Below, piece by piece: positions 6,966 through 14,337 of a DNA stretch of 17,762 bases. This DNA comes from Spirochaetaceae bacterium. Lineage in GTDB: Bacteria; Spirochaetota; Spirochaetia; B11-G9. A program made the translations under genes and the position numbers. Every line of letters starts with the position of its first letter. Position 1 is the stretch's first letter. The notes beneath the pieces are model-generated. The model did not search any database. It was not told where the DNA came from and saw nothing but the letters and a program-made list of their open reading frames with translations. The stretch covers positions 1-17,762 of the forward strand of contig JAUVLL010000017.1 in the NCBI GenBank assembly GCA_030600745.1. Reading direction: 5' to 3'.

Positions 6966-6993
6966 TTTTTCATTTTTCGTTTTTCATTTTTCA
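6966..6993. repeat. Tandem heptamer repeat (TTTTTCA x4)
   Basis: Four consecutive 7-bp units fill this stretch: TTTTTCA, TTTTTCG, TTTTTCA, TTTTTCA. It lies between the lacI-family stop codon and the fucI promoter, about 30 bp upstream of the -35 box. It codes for nothing visible. No clear terminator for the upstream transcript is seen here. Confidence 0.8.
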
Positions 6994-7005
6994 TTATCTT
7001 CTTTC

Positions 7006-8001
7006 TTACCTCATTCTGGTTATTTTAAGATCAGTCTGAAGCCGGATCGTCCTGAATGGTACAGTTTTATCTCCTTCAATACGGTTTAAAAGAAGCTCTG
7101 CAGCCTTACTTCCTATCCCTTTAACAGGCTGGGCAACGGTGACACTTGCATAGCCCAAAATTGATGATAACTCCAGATCGTCAAAACTGCCGATTCGGGG
7201 GCTGCTGTCGGGATTGTACCCGTTGGCAATGAGATATTTTATAGCACCCATATGCATAAAATTGTTGGCAATAAATACCTGGTCAGGAGGATCTGGTAAT
7301 TCCATAAGCTGTTTCATGAGTTTAAAACCACTATCTACATGAAAATTCCCAATAAGTACAAGTTTATTATCTTTAGCAAGTTTATACTCTTTAAGAGCCT
7401 GCAAATATCCTTCATAACGTTCTCTCGCATTGCTCAATTCAGGAGAACCCCCTATAAAGGCTATCCTGTTATGATCACGGGAAATAAGATAGGATACTGC
7501 CATATAAACACCCTTCTGATTATCAACTACTACTGCATCAGTGTTAAAATCTGAGGTTAAACGGTCAGCGAGTACAACAGGGATACCTGCATCTTTTAAA
7601 ATAGAAAAATGACTTCCGGAATTTGAAGAAGGTATTACTATTACACCATCTACGCATTTTTCCACCAGCAGTTCTGCTCTGTGTATTTCCTCAACAGTCG
7701 ATTCGTTGGTATTACAGATTATAAGGCTGTATCCGAAACCTTTAAGATACTCTTCAATACTCCGGGCAATGTTCATAAAAAAATCGTTTGCAATTTCCGG
7801 GGTAATAAGTCCGATAATTCCGGTGCGATTTGTTTTTAGACTTCTTGCTATGGTATTAACACGGTATCCACTCGAAGCAATGGCTTTAAGCACCTTATCT
7901 CTGGTTAACTGCCTTATACCTGTTTCGTTATTAATTACCCGGGATACTGTTGCGGTTGAAACCCCTGCGAGTTCTGCAACCTTTTTTATTGTCACTGCCA
8001 T
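7006..8001 (-). CDS. LacI-family transcriptional regulator
   Basis: A 331-residue LacI/GalR regulator. The N-terminal helix-turn-helix is at residues 4-24 (IKKVAELAGVSTATVSRVIN), the hinge helix is near residues 50-56 (NTIARSL), and a periplasmic-binding-protein-like effector domain fills the rest. The recognition helix (STATVSRVIN) is typical for operators with a central CG, as found at 6894-6911. The gene overlaps the 3' end of the hydro-lyase beta-subunit gene by 10 nt and so is in that operon. It also lies immediately upstream of the fucI promoter. The simplest model is repression of fucIU, and possibly of its own operon through the weaker site at 9442-9455. The effector is probably a sugar or its isomerisation product, but this is not visible in the sequence. 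Confidence 0.93.
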   Translation of the reverse strand: MAVTIKKVAELAGVSTATVSRVINNETGIRQLTRDKVLKAIASSGYRVNTIARSLKTNRTGIIGLITPEIANDFFMNIARSIEEYLKGFGYSLIICNTNESTVEEIHRAELLVEKCVDGVIVIPSSNSGSHFSILKDAGIPVVLADRLTSDFNTDAVVVDNQKGVYMAVSYLISRDHNRIAFIGGSPELSNARERYEGYLQALKEYKLAKDNKLVLIGNFHVDSGFKLMKQLMELPDPPDQVFIANNFMHMGAIKYLIANGYNPDSSPRIGSFDDLELSSILGYASVTVAQPVKGIGSKAAELLLNRIEGDKTVPFRTIRLQTDLKITRMR

Positions 8002-8567
8002 ATCTGTACATCCGATGAGTATTTCCTAACACCCTCAAGGTAGAGATCACCACCGTAACAATCGTTAATAACAATTACCGGCATATCGCATACTCTAAGT
8101 TTTCGCAGCGCTTCAGGACCAAGATCGTCAAAGGCAATTACTTCAGCTTCCAGAATTGATTCCGACAGCAGCGCTGCAGCTCCTCCTGTAGCACCAAAAT
8201 AAACGCCGCATTTTTCTACTATAAGATTTTTTACTTCTTCCGACCTGGGTCCTTTACCAATCATACCCCGCATGCCTGCCTTAAACATAACAGGCACAAA
8301 AGGATCCATACGATAACTGGTTGTCGGCCCGGCCGATCCAATAACCCGGCCTTCCGGAGCGGGAGAAGGTCCAACATAGTAGATAACGGAACCTGCTGCA
8401 TCAAATGGGAGCTCTTCCCCGTTTCCAATCATCTCCTCGAGGCGTGCATGGGCCATATCCCTGGCTGTATATATTATCCCGCTAAGCAACACCTCATCCC
8501 CCATTCGAAGTGTTTTTATTACTTCCTCTGTTAATGGTGCTTCTACCCTTTTTTCTGTGTTACCCAT
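7992..8567 (-). CDS. Class I fumarase-type hydro-lyase, beta subunit
   Basis: This 191-residue protein matches the C-terminal (beta) domain of class I fumarases and of the L-tartrate dehydratase small subunit. Landmarks are LLSGIIYTARDMAH near the start, GPSPAPEGRVIGSAGPTTSYRMD for substrate binding, IGKG, and the GATGGAAALL loop. It works only with the Fe-S alpha subunit encoded directly upstream. The alpha stop (TAG) and this ATG are adjacent with no gap, and the Shine-Dalgarno GAGGA lies inside the alpha gene, so the subunits are translationally coupled. The family includes fumarase, L-tartrate dehydratase and mesaconase, and the exact substrate cannot be fixed from sequence. The lacI-family gene begins within its last codons. 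Confidence 0.9.
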   Translation of the reverse strand: MGNTEKRVEAPLTEEVIKTLRMGDEVLLSGIIYTARDMAHARLEEMIGNGEELPFDAAGSVIYYVGPSPAPEGRVIGSAGPTTSYRMDPFVPVMFKAGMRGMIGKGPRSEEVKNLIVEKCGVYFGATGGAAALLSESILEAEVIAFDDLGPEALRKLRVCDMPVIVINDCYGGDLYLEGVRKYSSDVQIWQ

Positions 8568-9413
8568 CTATATAATCCTCGTTTTTACCCTGGCGGCGTT
8601 ACACTGAATATTTACCGCTACAGGAAAGGTTGCAATGTGCCGGGGGAATACTTCGATAAACAGATCCAGAGCTGTTACCTTTCCGCCGAGACCGGCAGGG
8701 CCAATACCAAGTTTATTCACTTCCAGAAGCCATTTTTCTTCCATTGCAGCAATTTCCGGATCCCTGTTCCGCTCCCCGATTTTTCGAAGAAGAGACTTCT
8801 TTGCCAGAAAAGCAACATAATCAAAGGTCCCGCCAACTCCGACTCCAACAATAATTGGAGGACAGGGGTTTCCACCTGCTGTTTTTACAGTTTTAAGAAT
8901 AAATTCTCTAACCCCATCCACTCCGTCTGAGGGCTTCATCATCTTTATTCGGCTCATATTCTCCGAACCGCCTCCCTTTGGCATAAGGGTAATCTTAACC
9001 TTATCCCCGGGCACCAGTTCTATATGTACAATTGCTGGTGTGTTATCCTGTGTGTTGACTGGCGAAGTAAGAGGATCCTTTACAATAGATTTTCGAAGAT
9101 TCCCCTCTATATACCCTTCCCTGACACCCTGATTAACCGCATCCTGAACAATTCCACCAGTAAAACTTATGTCCATACCAACTTCCAGAAAAACAACTGT
9201 AAATCCGGTATCCTGACAGATGGGCAGATTAGTAAATTTTGCTATGTCCTGATTTTTTATAAGCTGCCCTAATACGGCCTTCCCCACAGGGGAAACTTCT
9301 TTCTCTATAGATGCAGTAAGTGCATCCCTAAGGTCGCAGTTGGCTATTGTGTTTGCTTCGATGGAGAGTTCTTTAACCGCCTGGGTAATTTCCCTAAGAT
9401 CAATTCGTCTCAT
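8568..9413 (-). CDS. Class I fumarase-type hydro-lyase, Fe-S alpha subunit
   Basis: A 281-residue alpha subunit of a two-subunit class I fumarase or tartrate dehydratase. Three cysteines for an oxygen-sensitive [4Fe-4S] cluster sit in family motifs: C66 (LPICQDTG), C184 (GGNPCPP) and C271 (NIQCNAAR). The MPKGGGSENMS segment near residue 145 and GLGGKVTALDLFIE near 241-254 are typical substrate or structural blocks. Fumarase hydrates fumarate to L-malate, which the malic enzyme in this window could use. The Shine-Dalgarno is modest (AGGG, 9 nt upstream of the ATG). The gene heads the operon with its beta partner and the LacI-type regulator. Placement inside a sugar cluster leaves open another hydroxyacid substrate. 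Use of an Fe-S enzyme suggests an anaerobe or microaerobe. Confidence 0.9.
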   Translation of the reverse strand: MRRIDLREITQAVKELSIEANTIANCDLRDALTASIEKEVSPVGKAVLGQLIKNQDIAKFTNLPICQDTGFTVVFLEVGMDISFTGGIVQDAVNQGVREGYIEGNLRKSIVKDPLTSPVNTQDNTPAIVHIELVPGDKVKITLMPKGGGSENMSRIKMMKPSDGVDGVREFILKTVKTAGGNPCPPIIVGVGVGGTFDYVAFLAKKSLLRKIGERNRDPEIAAMEEKWLLEVNKLGIGPAGLGGKVTALDLFIEVFPRHIATFPVAVNIQCNAARVKTRII

Positions 9414-9441
9414 AAACTAACCCTAAGGCTTTTTTTATCAT

Positions 9442-9455
9442 TTGTAAACGTACAA
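9442..9455. promoter_or_regulatory. Possible second LacI-type operator, upstream of the hydro-lyase operon
   Basis: TTGTA, AACG, TACAA forms a palindrome with 5-bp arms and contains the half-site TGTAAACG found in the fucI operator. It lies about 30-40 bp upstream of the alpha-subunit ATG. The promoter here is less clear: TTGGCT and TAAATA with an 18-nt gap, just upstream, is one option. The right half-site is shortened by two bases against the fucI operator, so binding by the same regulator is uncertain. Confidence 0.4.
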
Positions 9456-9520
9456 TCAACAATAGCTGTATTTATTTCAATTAATATGAATAAGCCAATT
9501 GTTACTATTGCATAATAACA

Positions 9521-9549
9521 AAAAGGGCCTGTATAAAACAGACCCTTTT
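9521..9549 (-). terminator. Rho-independent terminator after the importer operon
   Basis: On the minus strand AAAAGGGTCTGT (9538-9549) pairs with ACAGGCCCTTTT (9521-9532) around a 5-nt loop. One T-G pair occurs, and a T-run ends the hairpin. It lies 20 nt past the binding-protein stop codon. The A-run on the other arm could make it bidirectional. Confidence 0.85.
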
Positions 9550-9569
9550 ATTAAATTACACAATTTAAA

Positions 9570-10673
9570 TCAATCGTAGATCAATCCGGCAATATCAGCA
9601 TCGTCCATATTGTCTTTGTCATAGAACTTTGCACCGGTATCAACATCTGCAACACTTTCACCTTTGTAGGCTTTGTATGCAAGTTCAACTGCAAGATAAC
9701 CGATCATATAGGGATCCTGGGTAATTGAACCAAGAAAGTACTGGTTCCTAACTGCAGCTTTCTGGGCAGCACCTGCATCAAATCCAACGGCAACGAGACC
9801 TTTGTATTTTGTTGCAAAATCTGCACCATCGTTGGTTGCAGCTAATAAACCTTTTACAGTTCCTTCATTTGAACAGAATATACCAAGGATATTTTCATCT
9901 TTTACTTTATTTAATACTGCCGTGGAAGCTGCTGCAGAATCTGTAGCAGATGCGGAAGCAGGAACAGCCATATAGATATAAACTTTATTCCCTCCGGTAG
10001 GATTTTTACTATCGATATATGCGGTATTTCCTGTAACCTTAAGATCACCGGCAGACATAGCTGTTTTTGAAATTATAAGATCTACCATAGTATCTCTAAA
10101 ACCTTTTCCACGGCTTAAGAGTGATTCACCTGCAGCATCCTGATTCATAACTATGATTGTTACAGGATTAGCAGCAGTAGCCTTTTCAATATCACCCTTA
10201 ATTACTGCAAACATCTTTTCTGCAGCAAGACCTGCAGCATTAAAATTGTCTGTAGAAGCATTTGCATAAATTACACCTGCAGGAGCATTGGGCACACCGG
10301 AGTCAAAACCGATAACCGGGATTCCCTTGCTTTTCAATTCTGCCAGCTGGTCAAGAACTGATTCCGTATTTAAGGCTGCAAGAGCTATAGCAACCGGCTT
10401 CTTTGCCATTGCATTATTAAGCATCTCTACCTGGTCCTGAACATCACTTTCGGAAGCAGGGCCTTCAAAAGTCATATCAACTGCGTACTTTGCCGCTGCA
10501 TCTTTAGCACCAAGTTTAACCTGCTGCCAGAAATCATGCTGCTCACCCTTGGAAACCACTGCAATGTATGGTGTTCCATCATCTTTCTGACCCGCAGCAA
10601 ATGTAGGCAGGGCAAAAACTGTCAGCAATACGAGTACCATTAGTACTACACCGATCTTTTTTGATATTTTCAT
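9570..10673 (-). CDS. Periplasmic sugar-binding protein of the ABC importer (RbsB-like)
   Basis: A 367-residue substrate-binding protein of the pentose/hexose class (Peripla_BP_4). A signal peptide covers about residues 1-27 (KKIG, a hydrophobic stretch, then FALPTFAAG) with no lipobox cysteine, so the mature protein should be free in a periplasm. Its binding-site landmarks include HDFW near residue 47, a Gly-Pro in FEGPAS, and FDSGVP in the second strand group. These recur in the tethered paralogue at 13351-14337, so both probably bind the same kind of sugar. It has a strong ribosome site (GGAGG) and is the last gene of the importer operon, ended by the hairpin at 9521-9549. The ligand is unproven. 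L-fucose or D-arabinose is inferred from fucIU nearby. Confidence 0.92.
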   Translation of the reverse strand: MKISKKIGVVLMVLVLLTVFALPTFAAGQKDDGTPYIAVVSKGEQHDFWQQVKLGAKDAAAKYAVDMTFEGPASESDVQDQVEMLNNAMAKKPVAIALAALNTESVLDQLAELKSKGIPVIGFDSGVPNAPAGVIYANASTDNFNAAGLAAEKMFAVIKGDIEKATAANPVTIIVMNQDAAGESLLSRGKGFRDTMVDLIISKTAMSAGDLKVTGNTAYIDSKNPTGGNKVYIYMAVPASASATDSAAASTAVLNKVKDENILGIFCSNEGTVKGLLAATNDGADFATKYKGLVAVGFDAGAAQKAAVRNQYFLGSITQDPYMIGYLAVELAYKAYKGESVADVDTGAKFYDKDNMDDADIAGLIYD

Positions 10674-10736
10674 ATCATCCTCCTATAAATTAACCTGAAA
10701 TAAGTTTTTTCCAGGCATTAAAACCTTAACAATATC

Positions 10737-11756
10737 TTAGTCCTTCTTAATTTTAACGGCTGATGCCTTTTCGTTTCTGTATATGTCAAGCAGGACAGCA
10801 ACTATTACAACAATCCCTGTAAAAAATGTCTGGTAGTGAGCCTGAAGATCCATAGAAGGCAGCCCGGCACGAAGAACACTCATTATATAGACACCTATCA
10901 GAGTTCCGAATACAGTTCCAATTCCACCGGAAAGGGAGGTTCCACCAATTACTGCACCCGCAATTGCATACAATTCAAACCCCTGACCCTGGGCCGGCAT
11001 AACAGTGGTGTAAACAGCAGCAAAGGCAATTCCACCAATACCTGCAGTTGCTCCGGCAACGACATAGGCCATCATCTCCCATTTTTTTACATCCACACCT
11101 GACAGTCTCGCTGCTTCCTTATTACTGCCAATTGCAAATATATAACGTCCCATTTTTGTTTTATTAAGAATTATATATGCAATAAACGCAACTCCAAATA
11201 GAACTATGGCTCCTGTTGGTATCGAGAAACCATCATCTCCTATATATTTAAAAATACTTTTAAACCAGCCATCTTCAGAAGCACGGGTGGGAAATGTAGC
11301 ACTTCGTACATTGGCAACTATAGAACCAACTCCCATAGAAATCATCATAGTACCAAGGGTGGCAATAAATGGAGGAAGCTTTAAGCGGCTTACCAAAATA
11401 CCATTAATAAATCCAAAAGCTACACCAACAGCCAAAATAAGAAGCAGAGATGCCCACATAGGCCATCCCCATGTTTTATACGCTGTACCACCGATTATAG
11501 CAGCACACATCATAACTGTTCCAACAGAAAGATCGATACCACCGGAAATAATAACAAAGGTTACACCTATTGCAATAAAACCAATGTAGTATGATGAATC
11601 AAAAATATTGACCATTGTGTCGTAAGAAAAAAAATTCCTGCCAAACAACCCGAAAAAGATATACAGAAGCACCAGGGCAGCCGGAGCCAGAATTCTCTGA
11701 AGCCCAATACCTTTAAAACTCTGCTCAATATTTCTTTTTTCTTTCAATTCTTCCAT
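10737..11756 (-). CDS. Sugar ABC transporter permease (RbsC-like)
   Basis: A 339-residue inner-membrane permease of the RbsC/XylH/AraH family with repeated hydrophobic segments from about residue 20 to 328. Family blocks include the ISGGIDLSVGTVM stretch near residues 69-82, NGILVSRLKLPPFIATLGTM near 118-137, and GRYIFAIGSN-EAARLSGV near 203-220, the coupling region contacting the ATPase. It would form the channel, probably as a dimer, with the ATPase encoded 6 nt upstream. The binding-protein gene follows after 63 nt. An AGGAG ribosome site overlaps the end of the ATPase gene, consistent with coupled translation. Confidence 0.94.
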   Translation of the reverse strand: MEELKEKRNIEQSFKGIGLQRILAPAALVLLYIFFGLFGRNFFSYDTMVNIFDSSYYIGFIAIGVTFVIISGGIDLSVGTVMMCAAIIGGTAYKTWGWPMWASLLLILAVGVAFGFINGILVSRLKLPPFIATLGTMMISMGVGSIVANVRSATFPTRASEDGWFKSIFKYIGDDGFSIPTGAIVLFGVAFIAYIILNKTKMGRYIFAIGSNKEAARLSGVDVKKWEMMAYVVAGATAGIGGIAFAAVYTTVMPAQGQGFELYAIAGAVIGGTSLSGGIGTVFGTLIGVYIMSVLRAGLPSMDLQAHYQTFFTGIVVIVAVLLDIYRNEKASAVKIKKD

Positions 11757-11762
11757 TATTTC

Positions 11763-13277
11763 TTACTCCTGACCTGGTAAAGTGGCATATTTCATTATTC
11801 TTTCCTGGGTTGCACCTTCGATAGGGAGTTCCCCTGTAATTTTTCCTTCACACATAACAACAATTCTGTCACTCATTCGAAGGATCTCCTGAAGTTCTGA
11901 AGAGATCATAATTATCGATTTTCCCTCTTTAACAAGCTCATTCATTAAAGTGTAAATTTCACTCTTCGCTCCTACATCAATACCTCTGGTAGGCTCATCA
12001 AATATAAGAATATCACTGTTTTTAATAAGCCATTTAGCAATTACAACTTTCTGCTGATTTCCACCGGAAAGGTTTTTTAAAAGCTGATCAAGAGATGGGG
12101 TTTTTATCTTTAGCTTATCTACGAATTCCCTGGTTACCTTTTCTATATGTTTTGCGTGTATAAAAAGACCATGTTCATACATATTATAGGAGGCAAGAAT
12201 TGCATTATCCGTGACACTTAAACCTGTAGCAAGGCCATATCTCTTTCTATCCTCTGATAAATATCCGATTCCATGGGAGACCGCATCCATAGGGCTTGAA
12301 ATATTTACAATTTTACCGTTTATCTTAATCCTGCCGCTTTCAATCTTATCGGCTCCGAATATTGCCCGGGCTGTCTCTGTTCTGCCGGCCCCCATTAAGC
12401 CTGCAAACCCCAATATTTCTCCCCTGCGGAGAGTGAAGCTTATATCTCTAACCATTCTTCCGGCATTAAGTTCATCTACCTGCAGTACAATCTCAGCATC
12501 GGCCGGCATATTACTTTCAGCTTTTGGTTCTTCATAGATAACCCGTCCAACCATCATGCTTATAATATCTTCTTTAGTAACATCCGTTGTATTTCTGGTT
12601 CCGACATATTCCCCGTCCCTGAGAACGGTTACCCTTTCTGTAATTCTATTAATCTCATCCATTCGATGGGATATATAGATCATACCGACACCTTTATCTG
12701 CAAGATCCCTCATAATAGTAAAGAGCTCATTTATCTCGGTTTCTGTAAGTGCCGCGGTAGGTTCATCCAGTATTAAAATCTTTAAATCATGGGAAACAGC
12801 TTTTGCTATTTCAACCATCTGCTGCTTTCCTACAGTTAAATTTCCAAGCATTTCAAGTGGATCAATATCCATTTTTAATTTACCGAATAATTCAGAACAT
12901 CTATTATTCTGAATATTTTCATCGAGCAAAAGTCCGCCTAATTTTGTAGACTCCCTTCCAATAAATATATTCTGGGCCACAGTCAGGTGATCCATCATAT
13001 TCAATTCCTGATGAATTATTCCAATTCCCATTTCAAGAACTTCTTTCGGATTTCCGGGAGTAAATGATTTCCCCATATACAAAATCTCTCCGGAATCTTT
13101 GGGATAGATACCAGTCAGAGCTTTCATCAGGGTAGATTTGCCGGCACCGTTCTCACCTACCAGAGAATGTATCTCCCCTTCATATAAATCAAAATCCACG
13201 CCCTTTAAGGCATGAACTCCAGTAAAGCGTTTATCGATATCTTTCATGGAAAGGATAAGATTATTTGTTTCCGACAT
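11763..13277 (-). CDS. Sugar ABC transporter ATPase with two nucleotide-binding domains (RbsA-like)
   Basis: This 504-residue protein holds two fused ABC domains, as in RbsA/XylG/MglA. The first has Walker A GENGAGKST (41-49), the signature-like LTVGKQQ and Walker B ILILDEPTAALTE. The second has the degenerate Walker A GLMGAGRTE usual for this family, followed by LSGGNQQKV and IFDEPTRGIDVG. It powers import through the permease encoded 6 nt downstream. The ATG is preceded by GGTGAT, a good match to the anti-Shine-Dalgarno tail. Upstream lies a 73-nt gap after the tethered binding-protein gene with two inverted CGGAA/TTCCG repeats, the likely control site of the importer genes. Confidence 0.95.
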   Translation of the reverse strand: MSETNNLILSMKDIDKRFTGVHALKGVDFDLYEGEIHSLVGENGAGKSTLMKALTGIYPKDSGEILYMGKSFTPGNPKEVLEMGIGIIHQELNMMDHLTVAQNIFIGRESTKLGGLLLDENIQNNRCSELFGKLKMDIDPLEMLGNLTVGKQQMVEIAKAVSHDLKILILDEPTAALTETEINELFTIMRDLADKGVGMIYISHRMDEINRITERVTVLRDGEYVGTRNTTDVTKEDIISMMVGRVIYEEPKAESNMPADAEIVLQVDELNAGRMVRDISFTLRRGEILGFAGLMGAGRTETARAIFGADKIESGRIKINGKIVNISSPMDAVSHGIGYLSEDRKRYGLATGLSVTDNAILASYNMYEHGLFIHAKHIEKVTREFVDKLKIKTPSLDQLLKNLSGGNQQKVVIAKWLIKNSDILIFDEPTRGIDVGAKSEIYTLMNELVKEGKSIIMISSELQEILRMSDRIVVMCEGKITGELPIEGATQERIMKYATLPGQE

Positions 13278-13291
13278 TCCTGATTATCACC

Positions 13292-13346
13292 CGGAATTCT
13301 GAATTCCGAAATAGAGAATATTACGGAAAATGTTTAAAATATTCCG
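13292..13346. promoter_or_regulatory. Two CGGAA/TTCCG inverted repeats upstream of the importer genes
   Basis: CGGAATTC (13292-13299) and GAATTCCG (13301-13308) form a perfect palindrome around one base. A second pair, CGGAA (13324-13328) and TTCCG (13342-13346), lies 16 bp away. They fill the gap between the tethered binding-protein gene and the importer ATPase gene. They are plausible binding sites for the AraC-type response regulator, although such regulators often use direct repeats. The nearest -10-like box is TAATAT (about 13318-13323) with no good -35 box, as in activator-dependent promoters. Confidence 0.45.
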
Positions 13347-13350
13347 ATTT

Positions 13351-14337
13351 TTATTTCTTACTGACCGGGAACAACAACTCCTGGTATTCCCGTTTAAACA
13401 TATTTTCCTTTGTTATTAAAATTGAACCTGTGTCAAGAAATGTTTCGACCTTGTTTCCTTTAAGATATTCAACCGCTGTTTTTATACTTAGATACCCCAT
13501 ATTGTAAGGACGCTGTACAACTGTGGCTTTTATTATGCCCTCTTCCAGATATGCCAGCTCCCGAACTGAGTTGTCGAAACCAACAACAAAAATACGGTCA
13601 GAAGCCCGACTTTCATCAATAGCTCTTGCTACACCAAGAGTAGCCATTTCGTTAAGTGCAACTATTCCACCAATACTCTCATTTTTCAAAAGCTCCATGG
13701 TAATTAAATAGGCTTTTTCCGGCTCCACATCACAGAACCAGGTTCCAACAATATTCTCCCCCCCAAGAGCTTCCCTTACACCTGCTTCCCTGTCAATTGC
13801 AGTGGCAGTTTCCTTAATATGACTGACAATTGCAATGGATTTCCGGCTGTTTAACGATATAAGCCTTTCCATCTCTTCTCCAGCCTTTTCCCCTGCATCG
13901 ATATTATTGGTTGCAATAAAAGATACAGGAATATCAGAGTTAACTCCGGAATCAATAGTAATTACAGGAATCCCAAGACTATCTGCTTTCTCAACTGAGG
14001 CCACAAGCCGTTTGTAATCATTGGCAGCAAGTACTATTAAAGGTGGTCTTTCATCTATTACTGCGTTCATTATATTGATCTGGCGATTTATCTCCTTTTC
14101 AAATCGCGGGCCGGAAATCCTGACATTAATTCCAAATTCTTTTGCAGCCTCATCAATTCCCTGTGTGGCAACCTCCCAGAAATCCATAGGCTGTCCCTCT
14201 ATCGATTTTAGTACAATCCGGATAGGTTCAGACAACTCAAGTTCTTCAGGAGTATTCTGATTATAAAAAAATGACAGCACAATAAACAACACAAAGGCAG
14301 CTACAAGACTTAATAAAAATAAATACCAATTTTTCAT
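13351..14337 (-). CDS. Membrane-tethered sugar-binding protein, probable sensory partner of the histidine kinase
   Basis: A 328-residue Peripla_BP_4 protein. A single hydrophobic segment at residues 4-25 is followed by FYNQNTPEE, with no lipobox and no clear signal-peptidase site, so it is probably an uncleaved anchor. The body parallels the importer's binding protein: MDFWE, ISGPRF and TIDSGV align with HDFW, FEGPAS and FDSGV. Its ATG overlaps the kinase stop codon (ATGA) and its Shine-Dalgarno GGAGG lies inside the kinase gene, so the two are translationally coupled. Established parallels are the XylFII-LytS-type systems, where a binding protein presents a sugar to a kinase. I infer the same role here. 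A second transport binding protein is the alternative, but the anchor and the gene position argue against it. Confidence 0.85.
   Translation of the reverse strand: MKNWYLFLLSLVAAFVLFIVLSFFYNQNTPEELELSEPIRIVLKSIEGQPMDFWEVATQGIDEAAKEFGINVRISGPRFEKEINRQINIMNAVIDERPPLIVLAANDYKRLVASVEKADSLGIPVITIDSGVNSDIPVSFIATNNIDAGEKAGEEMERLISLNSRKSIAIVSHIKETATAIDREAGVREALGGENIVGTWFCDVEPEKAYLITMELLKNESIGGIVALNEMATLGVARAIDESRASDRIFVVGFDNSVRELAYLEEGIIKATVVQRPYNMGYLSIKTAVEYLKGNKVETFLDTGSILITKENMFKREYQELLFPVSKK

Noticed and set aside
6961..7000. CRISPR-like or protein-coding repeat
   Set aside because: The units are only 7 bp, contiguous and without spacers, and no reading frame with a start and ribosome site uses them.
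10694..10715. Hairpin between the permease and binding-protein genes
   Set aside because: CCTG/CAGG with an imperfect inner stem is weak. A role in raising binding-protein mRNA is possible but unsupported.
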